Below are positions 7,113 to 15,543 of a stretch of DNA of 64,000 nucleotides, one piece after another. The position numbers and the translations under genes are program-made. Numbering within the stretch: the stretch's first letter is position 1; each line of letters begins with the position of its first letter. Source of the stretch: Halolamina pelagica (GTDB lineage: Archaea > Halobacteriota > Halobacteria > Halobacteriales > Haloferacaceae); the NCBI RefSeq assembly GCF_900115675.1, contig NZ_FOXI01000009.1, positions 36,785 through 100,784 of the forward strand, written 5' to 3'. Under the pieces are notes generated by a model. It saw only the letters and a program-made list of their open reading frames with translations, searched no databases and had not been told where the DNA came from.

Positions 7113-7598
7113 ATGGAACGCAGAACGTTCCTCACGGGCGCCGCCGGGGCGCTCGCGACGATCGCCGGCTGTGTTGGGTCGGCCCCGGAGACGCCCGACG
7201 ACGGTCCCGCGGCGACCGACACGCCGACGCCGACACCGGCGGCGCCGACGATCATCGCCCGGTCGCTCGAACCGCGACAGGACTGTGAGCAGCCCGGGAG
7301 CGCCACGGTCTCCACGGACGGAACCACCGTCACCGTCGACGGCTGCATCGTCGGCAAGAACGGCTGCATGGTGGCGTCGCTCGCGTCGGCGACCTACGAC
7401 GCCGACGCGGACGAACTCGGGGTACGCGTGGCGACCCGCGACGAGTCCGACGAGGACGAGATGTGCACGCAACAGCTCGTCGAACGCGGCTACACCGTCA
7501 CCGTCGAGTTCGACGGCGGGCTCCCGGGGACGACGACGGTCACCCACGACGGGGTGGACGGCGAACAGCAGGTCGCCCGGAGTCGGACGGGCGAGTGA
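7113..7598 (+). CDS. Tat-type lipoprotein, function unknown
   Basis: The 161-residue product begins MERRTFLTGAAGALATIAGC. This is a twin-arginine signal (RRTFL) followed by a lipobox ending at Cys20, so it should be exported folded and lipid-anchored outside the cell. A Thr/Pro-rich linker (TDTPTPTPAAP) precedes a small globular domain containing four further Cys residues (in DCEQ, DGCI, NGCM and EMCT), perhaps two disulfides. ATG at 7113 is preferred over one nine codons upstream because it places the arginines correctly. The family is not recognised. It is followed on the same strand by the PspAB gene. Confidence 0.8.
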   Translation: MERRTFLTGAAGALATIAGCVGSAPETPDDGPAATDTPTPTPAAPTIIARSLEPRQDCEQPGSATVSTDGTTVTVDGCIVGKNGCMVASLASATYDADADELGVRVATRDESDEDEMCTQQLVERGYTVTVEFDGGLPGTTTVTHDGVDGEQQVARSRTGE

Positions 7599-7648
7599 TC
7601 GGCCCTGTGTGACCGGAGGACTAACGGCCCCGCGGGCGAACGGACGGT

Positions 7649-8320
7649 ATGGGCATTCTCGACTCGCTGAAGTCCGTACTCGGCGTGCGTGCGGAGGCCG
7701 ACGCGTCGAGCGCGGCCGACCCCGAGGCGCTGTTCGGTATGAGCACCGCCTACGTCACGATGGAGGCGGAACTCGGCTACCGCTCGGCCGGCGCGGCCGC
7801 GCTCTGTTTCTCCCGGGTCGACAGCACCGCCTTCGCCGACGCCGTCGACGAGGTGGAAACGATCCTCCGTGCGGGCGAGGCGGAGACGGGAACCGAGTTC
7901 CGCCGTCACGAGGACGACCACGGCTACCACTGGGTCATCCTCGTCGACGACGACCCGGAGGACCTCGTGACGAGCGTCCACTTCGCGGCCGACGAGTTCA
8001 TCGAGCAGGGCTTCGGCTCCCGACTGCTGGCCGCCGTCTTCGGCTTCGAGAAGGGCGACAGCGACGCTGCCGACGCTGGCGGGAAACAGGGAGAGTGTGG
8101 CGCGAGCGCCACCAGCGCCAGCACCGAGCAGGCCTACTGGATCTACTCGTTCCGCCGCGGCGCCTACTACCCCTTCTGCCCCAGCGGCGACCACGACCGC
8201 AACACCAAGGCGGAGTTCAAACTCCGCTCGGTGCTCGACGGGGAACTCGACGTCGAGGACGACGAGTCCCACTGGTACCCGCTCTGGCCCGACTCGCCCG
8301 GCGGCCACCCCTGGGAGTGA
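7649..8320 (+). CDS. pspAB: PspA-associated protein PspAB-like
   Basis: The 223-residue product matches my recollection of the PspAB family. It has an N-terminal GILDSLKSVLG, an LFGMSTAYVTME block at about residues 29-40, DHGYHWVILVDDDPEDLVT near 90-110, LLAAVFGF near 130, and a C-terminal FRRGAYYPFCP and YPLWPD. PspAB is named from its link to the phage-shock/membrane-stress protein PspA, and its biochemical role is not established. No pspA gene lies in this window. An insert rich in Gly, Ser and Ala between the AVFGF and YWIYSF blocks looks like a flexible linker. Two bases after its stop comes a small membrane-protein gene. Confidence 0.85.
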   Translation: MGILDSLKSVLGVRAEADASSAADPEALFGMSTAYVTMEAELGYRSAGAAALCFSRVDSTAFADAVDEVETILRAGEAETGTEFRRHEDDHGYHWVILVDDDPEDLVTSVHFAADEFIEQGFGSRLLAAVFGFEKGDSDAADAGGKQGECGASATSASTEQAYWIYSFRRGAYYPFCPSGDHDRNTKAEFKLRSVLDGELDVEDDESHWYPLWPDSPGGHPWE

Positions 8321-8322
8321 GG

Positions 8323-8712
8323 ATGGGCGACGGGCCCGCAGTTTCCGACCACTATCGCTCGACCGAGGGCGAGGACGCCGGCGCGATCTTCCGGGTCGTC
8401 GGCGTCGACGCCCGAACCTCGACTGCCGACCGGACGCAGTCCGAGGCCGTCGACGAGGTGACGCTACTCCGGCTCACCGACCGGGACGGGAGCCGCGAAG
8501 CGACCGGCGACCTCCGGCACGTCAGTCGCCAGCGACTCGATCGCGCGTTCACGCCCGCGAGCGACCCCGATCCGCGCTTCGAACTGCCCGACTACCTCGC
8601 GGGCCTGCTGCTTCTCGCCGGCGTCGCGCTCGCGATCCACCCCGCCGGCGATCGACTCGGTGGCGCGATACTGGCCGTCGGTGGAGCCTACCTGCTCTGG
8701 CGCCGCCACTGA
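8323..8712 (+). CDS. Small membrane protein of unknown function
   Basis: The 129-residue product starts MGDGPAVSDHYRSTEG two bases after the PspAB stop, so the two are very likely co-transcribed. The first 90 residues are soluble and acidic. The C-terminus has two short hydrophobic segments (YLAGLLLLAGVALAIH and GGAILAVGGAYLLW), giving a hairpin anchor with most of the protein on one side of the membrane. I do not recognise the family. Co-occurrence with PspAB makes an envelope-stress role possible, but this is inference from position. Confidence 0.75.
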   Translation: MGDGPAVSDHYRSTEGEDAGAIFRVVGVDARTSTADRTQSEAVDEVTLLRLTDRDGSREATGDLRHVSRQRLDRAFTPASDPDPRFELPDYLAGLLLLAGVALAIHPAGDRLGGAILAVGGAYLLWRRH

Positions 8713-8855
8713 GCTGCAGCTCCGCTCGACTCCCCCGACAGCCGAGTCGGCGTCACGCCCATGGCGCCGCGTCGTCCTGTTTCAACGTTCACACTCGATC
8801 GGTCCGCCCTCTCTATCGGGCGGCTATTTCACTTTCACCTTGCTGTTAACGAGGG

Positions 8856-8860
8856 TTTAT
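8856..8860 (+). promoter_or_regulatory. TATA element for radA
   Basis: TTTAT within GGGTTTATCC lies 26-30 bases upstream of the radA ATG, as expected for a leaderless or very short-leader haloarchaeal transcript. Confidence 0.4.
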
Positions 8861-8885
8861 CCCCGGGGACGCACAACGCAGGTGT

Positions 8886-9917
8886 ATGGCAGAAGACGAC
8901 CTCGAAAGCCTACCCGGCGTCGGCCCCGCAACCGCAGACAAGCTCACCGATGCTGGGTTCGACAGCTTCCAGAGCATCGCCGTCGCGAGCCCCGGCGAAC
9001 TCTCGAACTCCGCGGACGTGGGCGACTCCACGGCCGCCGACGTGATCAACGCCGCCCGCGAGGCCGCCGACGTCGGCGGCTTCGAGACCGGCGCGACCGT
9101 GCTCGAACGCCGCGAGCGCATCGGCAAGCTCTCCTGGCTGATCGACGACGTGGACGACCTGCTCGGCGGCGGGATGGAGACCCAGTCCATCACCGAGGTG
9201 TACGGCGAGTTCGGTACCGGGAAGTCCCAGGTCACCCACCAGATGTCCGTCAACGTCCAGCTCTCGAAGGAGAACGGCGGGCTCGACGGCGGCGCGATCT
9301 TCATCGACACCGAGGACACGTTCCGCCCCGAGCGGATCGACGACATGATCCGGGGGCTCGACGACGAGGTCATCGCCGAAGAGCTCGAACGCCGCGGGAT
9401 CGAGGGCGAACCCGGCGACGAGGAGGCGATGGAACAGCTGCTCGAGTCGTTCCTCGACAACATCCACGTCGCGAAGGCGTTCAACGCCAACCACCAGATG
9501 CTGCTGGCCGAGAAGGCCCTCGAACTCACGAAGGAACACGAGGAGGACGACTGGCCGGTCCGCCTGCTCTGTGTCGACTCCCTCACGGCGCACTTCCGAG
9601 CGGAGTACGTCGGCCGTGGCGAACTCGCCGAGCGCCAGCAGAAGCTCAACAAGCACCTCCACGAACTCGACAAGGTCGGCAACCTCCACAACGTCGCCGT
9701 CCTCGTCACGAACCAGGTCGCCTCCAACCCCGACTCCTACTTCGGCGACCCGACCCAGCCCATCGGCGGGAACATCCTCGGCCACAAGTCCACGTTCCGC
9801 ATCTACCTGCGCAAGTCGAAGGGTGACAAGCGGATCGTCCGCCTCGTCGACGCGCCAAACCTCGCCGACGGCGAGGCGGTCATGCGCGTCCAGGACGGCG
9901 GTCTGAAGCCCGAATAA
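8886..9917 (+). CDS. radA: DNA repair and recombination protein RadA
   Basis: RadA is the archaeal RecA/Rad51 recombinase. It polymerises on single-stranded DNA and catalyses strand exchange using ATP. The 343-residue product has the N-terminal helix-hairpin-helix domain ([12 protein letters not shown] at about 9-20), Walker A GEFGTGKS at 107-114, and Walker B within [28 protein letters not shown] and NQVASNPD are conserved RadA blocks. Length and organisation are normal and no intein is present, which is worth noting because archaeal radA genes sometimes carry one. Confidence 0.98.
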   Translation: MAEDDLESLPGVGPATADKLTDAGFDSFQSIAVASPGELSNSADVGDSTAADVINAAREAADVGGFETGATVLERRERIGKLSWLIDDVDDLLGGGMETQSITEVYGEFGTGKSQVTHQMSVNVQLSKENGGLDGGAIFIDTEDTFRPERIDDMIRGLDDEVIAEELERRGIEGEPGDEEAMEQLLESFLDNIHVAKAFNANHQMLLAEKALELTKEHEEDDWPVRLLCVDSLTAHFRAEYVGRGELAERQQKLNKHLHELDKVGNLHNVAVLVTNQVASNPDSYFGDPTQPIGGNILGHKSTFRIYLRKSKGDKRIVRLVDAPNLADGEAVMRVQDGGLKPE

Positions 9918-9945
9918 GCGACGCGTTCCCCTCGGTTCTCCCGAC

Positions 9946-10167
9946 TCACTCCTCGGCCCGACTCGAGAGCGCGTCGACGTCTGCGCGTGTCGCGTCGCGA
10001 TCGTCGGGCAGTCGTTCGATACAGTCGAAACAGAGGAAGAACTCCGAGCCGTCGGCGAGTTCCAGATCCATCCCCTCAGTCGACCCGCCCGCGAACGTCC
10101 AGAAGTCGCCGATCCCCCCGCCGATTCGGGTCCGCCGGTCGCAGCCGTCACAGCGCTGAGTGGCCAT
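9946..10167 (-). CDS. Small zinc-binding protein (DUF7561-like)
   Basis: The 73-residue product begins MATQRCDGCDRRTRI and contains a second Cys pair in FLCFDCIERLP at about residues 45-55, giving a four-cysteine zinc site around a GDFWTFAGG core. I recall this pattern from a haloarchaeal family annotated as DUF7561 and the assignment is from memory. The function is unknown. It is convergent with radA, 28 bases apart. Confidence 0.75.
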   Translation of the reverse strand: MATQRCDGCDRRTRIGGGIGDFWTFAGGSTEGMDLELADGSEFFLCFDCIERLPDDRDATRADVDALSSRAEE

Positions 10168-10289
10168 CGGCGACGCTTCGAGCGCGAGTCGGTTAGGCGC
10201 TCCGGCGGGGGCCTGCTCGCGCCGCGACCGGCGCGAACGGCGGTGCCGCGGCTGGGCGGGGGAGGCTGCCGGAGGAAGGGGAGTGCTGA

Positions 10290-10463
10290 TCAGTCTTCTT
10301 TGATCTCCTCGAACTGGTCGAGCAGTGCCTCGGCCGAGTCGCCGGAGTCGTAACTGACGGTGCCGCTGAACTCCTCTGGGGCTTCCTCGAACTCGGCGTC
10401 CGCCTGTGAGGTCAGTCGCTCGCGGCGTTCGTGTTCACCTTCGTCATAGGCACCAAATGACAT
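10290..10463 (-). CDS. DUF5786-like small acidic protein
   Basis: A 57-residue frame beginning MSFGAYDEGEHERRERL and ending LLDQFEEIKED. It carries the features of haloarchaeal DUF5786 proteins: an N-terminal FGAYDE element, a central acidic stretch, and a C-terminal LLDxFEEIK motif. About one third of residues are Asp or Glu. No catalytic or metal motif is visible and the function is unknown. The start ATG is at 10461-10463, followed upstream by an AT-richer promoter region. Confidence 0.75.
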   Translation of the reverse strand: MSFGAYDEGEHERRERLTSQADAEFEEAPEEFSGTVSYDSGDSAEALLDQFEEIKED

Positions 10464-10616
10464 GGTAACTAGTCCCTTTGTGGTTACCTCGCATATACGT
10501 GTCGGTTAGTTTCACCCCCGACCCACGTGGGTACCAGACGCCACGGGCACGCTAGTTACCCGGACGGAGCCGGCATGGCTCGAAAACTGTAAACCCCCGC
10601 ATCACCGAGAGAACGT

Positions 10617-11633
10617 GTGGCAAAGCCGCTTCGGTTCCGATACGCCCCCGGGTCGTGGTCCGAGGCGCGCGTTCGCAACGAGCTCTTGCAGGCGCTGCAG
10701 GCCAACATCGGGGCGGAGATGCGCGATCCGTGGTATCAGTCGCCGACGGGCTTCGACGCCGTCCGGTTCGAGATGGACAACGGCGACGTGGCACTGTTCT
10801 GCTGGGACGACGACGCCGGCTACTGGCTGGGCAACACCGAGACGCCCTCGGTGCTCTGGCGCACCAACAAGCAGGGGCTCGAGGAGGTTCCCCACCCGAT
10901 CCAGCGCTGGGCCGAACGGGAACTGTTGGCCCAACTGGCCGAGGAGTCGCCGTGGCTCGACGAATACCCCCACGTCTCGTGGTTCTTCCTCCCCGTCTTC
11001 CTCTCGAAGGACGGCCGACACACCACCCGGGAGTTCTTCCACGACCACGCCGCCGGGTTCCCCGACGCCGGCCGGGACGAAGCGCTGTCGTTCTACGAGG
11101 ACCTGCTCTCGACGGGCGCACTGGACCCCTACCGCGAGACGATGGCCGGGAAGCTCGGCACCTCCGAGACGATGGACCTCACCCGGATGACGGCGACGAT
11201 GGGCGAGTTCAACGCCGCCTACCTCCTCCTCGAGGCCGGCTACGACGTGACCCCCGAGGCGGCGGTGACGACGGGCCACTCGATCGACTACCGCGCCAGC
11301 CGCGACGGCGACGAGGAGGCGTCGCTGGTCGAGGTGACCCGGCCCCTGCCGCCGAAGCACCGCGCCGCGGGTTCGCCGATCACCGCGATCCGGGAGACGG
11401 CCGAGACGAAATCTTCGGGCCAGCTCGAGGAGCACGGCGGCGGCGTCACGCTGTTCGTCGACTGCTCCTCGTTCCCCGACGACGACTGGCTGGCCATCGC
11501 CGGCGAGCAGCCGGAGGTGCGCCACCGGCCGGCGGTCGTGTTCCGCCTCCGCCCCTCAGGCCACGTCGAAGCCTACCGGAAGGGCGGGCTCCCGCTGGAC
11601 CTGGGCGACGCGGTCGAGTGGATCGACGACTGA
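10617..11633 (+). CDS. DUF5784 family protein
   Basis: The 338-residue product starts with GTG at 10617 (MAKPLRFRYAPGSWS). It matches the haloarchaeal DUF5784 pattern as I remember it: aromatic-rich segments (WYQSPTGFDAVRFEMDNGD, GYWLGNTETPSVLW) and a C-terminal half with VTRPLPPKHRAAGSPI and TLFVDCSSFPDDDW, which could be a nuclease-like or nucleotide-binding fold but lacks a recognisable active site. The protein is soluble with no signal peptide. It lies 45 bases before the PHP-domain gene on the same strand, so the two may be co-transcribed. Confidence 0.8.
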   Translation: MAKPLRFRYAPGSWSEARVRNELLQALQANIGAEMRDPWYQSPTGFDAVRFEMDNGDVALFCWDDDAGYWLGNTETPSVLWRTNKQGLEEVPHPIQRWAERELLAQLAEESPWLDEYPHVSWFFLPVFLSKDGRHTTREFFHDHAAGFPDAGRDEALSFYEDLLSTGALDPYRETMAGKLGTSETMDLTRMTATMGEFNAAYLLLEAGYDVTPEAAVTTGHSIDYRASRDGDEEASLVEVTRPLPPKHRAAGSPITAIRETAETKSSGQLEEHGGGVTLFVDCSSFPDDDWLAIAGEQPEVRHRPAVVFRLRPSGHVEAYRKGGLPLDLGDAVEWIDD

Positions 11634-11678
11634 CTCGGCATCGCAAGCGGTTTCTCCCGGCGCCGACACGGTCCGCCA

Positions 11679-12503
11679 ATGAGCGTCGTCGCCGACCTCC
11701 ACACACACACCACCGTCTCCGACGGGACGTTCTCGCTGGACGCGCTGGTCGAGACCGCCCGTGCGGAGGGGCTGGACGCCGTCGCCGTCACCGACCACGA
11801 CCGCTACCACCCCGAGCTGTCTGTCCCCGTCGAGCGCCGCGATGACATGCTCGTCGTACGGGGGATCGAACTCCGCGTCGAGACCCCCGCGGAGCGCGTC
11901 GACCTGCTCGGCTACGGCCTCGAACCGACCGACGCGCTGACCGCGGAGGTCGAGCGCCTCCAGCAGGACCGCATCGACCGCGGGCGCCGGATCGTCGAGC
12001 ACGTCGAGGCGGAGTTGGGCGTCGACCTCGGGATCGAACCCCACGAGGGACTGGGCCGGCCCCACATCGCCCGCGCAGTCGTCGAGAGCGACGCCGACTA
12101 CGACACCGTCGGCGCCGTCTTCGAGGACCTGATCGGCGACGACGGCCCGTGTTACGTCGCCCGCGAAGTGCCCGACTTCGAGACGGGCCGGGAACTGCTC
12201 GAGGAGGCCTGTGCGTTCGTCGGCCTCGCACACCCGTTACGGTACGACGACCCCGCGGCCGCACTGGAACTGGCTTCCGATCTCGACGCCGTCGAGCGCT
12301 ACTACCCCTACGACCGGCCGGTCTCACCGGACGGCGAGGACGCGCTCGACCTGCGGCCCGTCGAGGCCACCATCGCCGACCACGACCTGCTGGCGACCGG
12401 CGGCACCGACGCCCACGAGGGGGAGTTGGCCGTCGACGGCCTCCCGCAGACGGCGTGGGAGCGCGTGCGCGATCGCCTGCCCGAGCCGGTCGAAACGGTC
12501 TGA
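11679..12503 (+). CDS. PHP-domain metal-dependent phosphoesterase
   Basis: The 274-residue protein has the PHP metal-site motifs in order: ADLHTHTTVSDGT at residues 5-17 (His-x-His), AVTDHDRYHPE at about 35-45, IARAVVESDADYD in the insertion, GLAHPLR near residue 185 and GGTDAHEGE near 245. PHP proteins hydrolyse phosphoesters with two or three divalent metals. Stand-alone members include RNase AM-type 5'-3' exonucleases and 3',5'-nucleotide phosphatases. The substrate here is not defined by sequence. The gene follows the DUF5784 gene. Confidence 0.88.
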   Translation: MSVVADLHTHTTVSDGTFSLDALVETARAEGLDAVAVTDHDRYHPELSVPVERRDDMLVVRGIELRVETPAERVDLLGYGLEPTDALTAEVERLQQDRIDRGRRIVEHVEAELGVDLGIEPHEGLGRPHIARAVVESDADYDTVGAVFEDLIGDDGPCYVAREVPDFETGRELLEEACAFVGLAHPLRYDDPAAALELASDLDAVERYYPYDRPVSPDGEDALDLRPVEATIADHDLLATGGTDAHEGELAVDGLPQTAWERVRDRLPEPVETV

Positions 12504-12579
12504 TCGCGCGGTCGCTGCAAGCGAGAATGCTGCCGGGGGAGAGAAACTGATTTACCCGCGACTCCGGTAGCGCCGGAGC

Positions 12580-13101
12580 GTGAACGAGGGGATCGTCGCC
12601 GAGATGCCGGGGTGGCTCCAGTCGCTGTTGAACTCCGACTGGGCGCTGGTCGTCCTGTTCGGCGTGTTCGTGCTCGAGGGCGCGATGCTGATGTACTTCG
12701 TCCCCAGCGAGCTGATCGTCCCCGGATCGCTCGCGCTACTGGGGCACAGCCCCGAGACGCTGCTGCCGGTGCTGGGCGTCGCCGTACTCGGTGCGACCGT
12801 CGGCCAGTTCGCGCTGTTTCTCGTCGCCGAGCGCGCCGGCCGGGAGTACCTGCTCCAGAAGCGGTGGTTCCGCGTGAGCGAGCGGGCGCTCACCCGATTC
12901 GACGGCTGGTTCGACCGCTGGGGCGCCCCCGCGGTCGCCGGCAGCAACGCGATGCTGTTCACCCGCGGGATGCTGACGGTTCCCGCGGGGCTGGCGAAGA
13001 TGGACCCGAAACGGTTCGTGGCACTGTCGGCGGTCGGGACGCTAGTGTTCGAGTCGGCACTCGCCGGGCTCTACGTCTTCGGCGTCGACGTGCTCTGGTA
13101 G
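12580..13101 (+). CDS. DedA/VTT-family membrane protein
   Basis: The 173-residue product starts at a GTG (MNEGIVAEMPGWLQSLL). It carries the DedA hallmarks: EGAMLMYFVPSELIVPGSLALLG near residues 28-50, then a re-entrant and helical region, and GSNAMLFTRGMLTVPAGLAKM near 130, with a final hydrophobic helix. DedA proteins are lipid scramblases or flippases and transporters needed for membrane integrity. This one is shorter than typical bacterial members (about 200) but contains the full core. It ends just before a convergent small zinc-protein gene. Confidence 0.88.
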   Translation: MNEGIVAEMPGWLQSLLNSDWALVVLFGVFVLEGAMLMYFVPSELIVPGSLALLGHSPETLLPVLGVAVLGATVGQFALFLVAERAGREYLLQKRWFRVSERALTRFDGWFDRWGAPAVAGSNAMLFTRGMLTVPAGLAKMDPKRFVALSAVGTLVFESALAGLYVFGVDVLW

Positions 13102-13102
13102 C

Positions 13103-13267
13103 TTACTCCGCACGGTCGATCTCGGTCCGCTCGCGCAGCGCTTGCAGTCGCTCGTCGTCGGCTAACTCCTCGACGCGCTCCTGGAAGTGCTGCTCACAGA
13201 GGCCGACTTTGACGCCGTCCGTCTCCGCGGCGTAGATGGCGTCGTCCTCGCAGTAGTGGCACTTCAT
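13103..13267 (-). CDS. DUF6757-like small zinc protein
   Basis: A 54-residue frame starting MKCHYCEDDAIYAAE at 13265-13267. A start seven codons upstream is less likely. A CxxC pair at residues 3-6 combined with LCEQHF at about 23-28 gives a CxxC...CxxH zinc site, followed by an acidic helix (ERVEELADDERLQAL). This matches the haloarchaeal DUF6757 pattern as I remember it. The function is unknown. It converges on the DedA gene with a one-base gap. Confidence 0.8.
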   Translation of the reverse strand: MKCHYCEDDAIYAAETDGVKVGLCEQHFQERVEELADDERLQALRERTEIDRAE

Positions 13268-13356
13268 ACTCACAGGTACACGCCCCACTCGGTTAAGAAC
13301 GCGGGTAGCGGCCGCCGGAGCGACGCGGTTTTGCCGCCGGAGGCTCTGGTGGCGGC

Positions 13357-14361
13357 ATGAACAACACGCCCCGTCCCGGCCGCGACGACGCCCGGCGGCC
13401 CCGCCGCCTGCGGGCCGACGGCGTCCGCTCGCTCGTCTCGGAGACCGGCCTCTCGGCGTCGGACCTGATCGCCCCCGTGTTCGTCGACGCCACGACCGAC
13501 GAGCGCGTCCCGATCGACTCGATGCCCGGCCACGAGCGAGTTCCCGTCGACGACGCCGTCGCCCGCGTCGAGGAGGTGCTCGCGACCGGCGTGGAGGCCG
13601 TGATGGTGTTCGGGATCCCCGAGTTCAAGGACGACCGCGGCACCCGCGCCTACGCCGAGACCGGCGTCGTCCAGCGCGCCGTCCGGCAGATCACCGCGGA
13701 GACCGACGCCTACGTGATCACCGACGTGTGTCTCTGTGAGTACACCGAGCACGGCCACTGCGGCATCGTCGAACCCGGCGCCGAGGAGGACCCCCACCTC
13801 ACCGTCGAGAACGACGAGAGCGTCGACCTGCTCGCGGCGACCGCGGTCTCCCATGCCGAGGCGGGCGCGGACATGGTCGCGCCCTCGGCCAGCCTCGACG
13901 GCATGGTCGGCGCGATCCGCGACGGGCTGGACGAGGGGGGGTTCCGGAACCTGCCGATCATGTCCTACGCCGCCAAGTACGAGTCGGCGTTCTACGGGCC
14001 GTTCCGCGACGCCGCCGACGGCGCGCCCGCCTTCGGCGACCGCCGGCACTACCAGATGGACCCCGCCAACGCTCGGGAGGCCCGCCGCGAGGTCGAACTG
14101 GACGTGGGGGAGGGCGCGGACGTGCTTATGGTCAAGCCCGCGCTCCCGTACCTCGACGTGGTCGCGGACGTGCGCCGCGAACACGACCACCCCGTCGCGG
14201 CGTACAACGTCTCCGGGGAGTACGCGATGCTGCACGCCGCCGCCGAGAAGGGCTGGCTCGACCTCGACGCGGTCGCTCACGAGTCGCTGCTGTCGATCAA
14301 GCGCGCCGGCGCGGACCTGATCCTCACCTACTTCGCGGAGGACGTGGCCGAGTCGCTCTGA
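13357..14361 (+). CDS. hemB: Porphobilinogen synthase (delta-aminolevulinate dehydratase)
   Basis: HemB condenses two 5-aminolevulinate molecules to porphobilinogen, the second common step of haem and cobalamin synthesis. The 334-residue protein has the Cys-rich zinc site VCLCEYTEHGHCG at about residues 127-139, the active-site lysine in MSYAAKYESAFYGPF near 200, and the Schiff-base lysine in LMVKPALPYLD near 255. RRPRRLRADGVRSLV at the N-terminus is also typical. This is the zinc-dependent type. It stands alone, with no other hem gene next to it. Confidence 0.96.
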   Translation: MNNTPRPGRDDARRPRRLRADGVRSLVSETGLSASDLIAPVFVDATTDERVPIDSMPGHERVPVDDAVARVEEVLATGVEAVMVFGIPEFKDDRGTRAYAETGVVQRAVRQITAETDAYVITDVCLCEYTEHGHCGIVEPGAEEDPHLTVENDESVDLLAATAVSHAEAGADMVAPSASLDGMVGAIRDGLDEGGFRNLPIMSYAAKYESAFYGPFRDAADGAPAFGDRRHYQMDPANAREARREVELDVGEGADVLMVKPALPYLDVVADVRREHDHPVAAYNVSGEYAMLHAAAEKGWLDLDAVAHESLLSIKRAGADLILTYFAEDVAESL

Positions 14362-14370
14362 ATCGCTGCT

Positions 14371-14533
14371 CGCGGCTCACGGCTCACTTCGTTCGCCGTT
14401 CGCTTCGAGGTGGTTTGCCACCGCTCCCTTCGGTCGCGGTGTTTGCTGCGACTACTGACCGCGGCTCACGGCTCACTTCGTTCGCCGTTCGCTTCGAGGT
14501 GGTTTGCCACCGCTCCCTTCGGTCGCGGTGTTT
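14371..14533. repeat. Two 74-bp direct repeats, 89-bp period
   Basis: Bases 14371-14444 and 14460-14533 appear identical (starting CGCGGCTCACGGCTCACTTC and ending CTTCGGTCGCGGTGTTT), separated by 15 unrelated bases. Each unit contains short internal echoes (TTCGTTCGCCGTTCGCTTCG). They lie between the hemB stop and the usp start. A recent local duplication is evident; no frame continues through it. Confidence 0.9.
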
Positions 14534-14587
14534 CCCCACCTCGCTTCCGACGGAAACGGTTTTGCGTCGGCGGCCTGACTCCCACCC

Positions 14588-14995
14588 ATGGATCCGTTCG
14601 ACCTCGTGCTCGTGGCCGTCGACGGGAGTGAGGAGTCCACTCGGGCCGTTGAGTACGCCGTGGAAGTCGCCGACGCCTACGACGCCGCGGTCCACGTCGC
14701 CTACGTGCTCGGCGAGGACGTCGCGGAGAACTACGAGGACGAAGGGTACGCCGAAACCGCCGAGGAGATCGCCGACGAGCGCGGCGTCGGGATCGGGACC
14801 AGCACCGTCTCGGGGTTCTCGAAGAGTCGCCTCTCCCAGCACCCCGGCAGCGTCGTCCTCGACGCCGCCGAGGAGCGCGGCGCGGACTTCATCGTCCTCC
14901 CCCGGGAACCACAGACCGGCAGCCGGGCGGCGGTACTGGAGAAAACTGCGGAGTACGTGCTCTGCTACGCGAGTCAGCCCGTACTCTCGGTCTGA
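14588..14995 (+). CDS. Universal stress protein (UspA family)
   Basis: The 135-residue single-domain protein begins with the UspA pattern DLVLVAVDGSEESTRAVEYAV (beta strand then DGS loop) and ends VLCYASQPVLSV. The usual ATP-binding motif G-x2-G-x9-G-S/T near the C-terminus is not well preserved (REPQTGSRAAVLEKTAEYVL), so it may be a non-ATP-binding member. The last 22 bases overlap the 3' end of the convergent GNAT gene. Upstream lies the duplicated 74-bp repeat. Confidence 0.88.
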   Translation: MDPFDLVLVAVDGSEESTRAVEYAVEVADAYDAAVHVAYVLGEDVAENYEDEGYAETAEEIADERGVGIGTSTVSGFSKSRLSQHPGSVVLDAAEERGADFIVLPREPQTGSRAAVLEKTAEYVLCYASQPVLSV

Positions 14996-15543
14996 TCGTC
15001 GAGTCGGATCGCCATCTCCAACTCGAAGCTCTCGGCGTCGGTCGTCTCGAACCCGATCTTCTCGTACAGCCCCACGGCGGCCCGGTTCCAGCGCTCGACA
15101 GTGAGCCAGACCTCCGAGATCCCCTGCTCGGCGCCGTAGCCCAGCGTCGTCTCGATCAGCGCCGTCCCGATGCCCGCGCCCTGGTGGGACTGCAGCACGA
15201 AGATCGCGAGCTCGTACGGCGAGTCCGTGCCGTTCTCGGGGACGAGCGTCACGTGGCCGACCACGTCGTCGCCGTCCCACGCGAAGACGTTGTAGCAGTC
15301 GTCGTCGAGGATGCGATCGAGCCAGTCCCCCAGCTTCGAGGGGCGACTCGGCGGGATCCCCTGTGCGCGGTCGGCGGGGTCGAACGCCTCGTACATCGCT
15401 CGCAGCGCCTCGCGGTCCGCGTCGGTCCCGTCGTACACCCGGAGCTCGATCGTTCGACCCTCGGCGTCCTCGACGGTCCGGGGCGGCGACGGGAAGCCGC
15501 CGGCCCGGTCGTCGGGATAGCGCTCTGGTCCGGTCATGCTCAC
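14974..15543 (-). CDS. GNAT-family N-acetyltransferase
   Basis: The 189-residue product has a GNAT fold: a DWLDRILDD helix, VVGHVTLVPENG, and the acetyl-CoA-binding loop QSHQGAGIGTALIE near residue 131 (Q/R-x-x-G-x-G/A), followed by LTVERWNRAAVGLYEKIGF. The acceptor is unknown. A GTG start at 15543 makes a 4-base GTGA overlap with the upstream universal stress gene; an ATG two codons later is an alternative. The 3' end overlaps the neighbouring convergent usp gene by 22 bases. Confidence 0.88.
   Translation of the reverse strand: MSMTGPERYPDDRAGGFPSPPRTVEDAEGRTIELRVYDGTDADREALRAMYEAFDPADRAQGIPPSRPSKLGDWLDRILDDDCYNVFAWDGDDVVGHVTLVPENGTDSPYELAIFVLQSHQGAGIGTALIETTLGYGAEQGISEVWLTVERWNRAAVGLYEKIGFETTDAESFELEMAIRLDDQTESTG

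Noticed and set aside
6904..8322. A very long plus-strand frame before the small membrane protein
   Set aside because: Its translation is extremely rich in Arg and Pro, a typical shadow in GC-rich DNA opposite or out of frame with real genes (lipoprotein and PspAB). Only the end from 8323 is used.
8886..9917. Intein in radA
   Set aside because: The reading frame has normal length with uninterrupted Walker A and B motifs.
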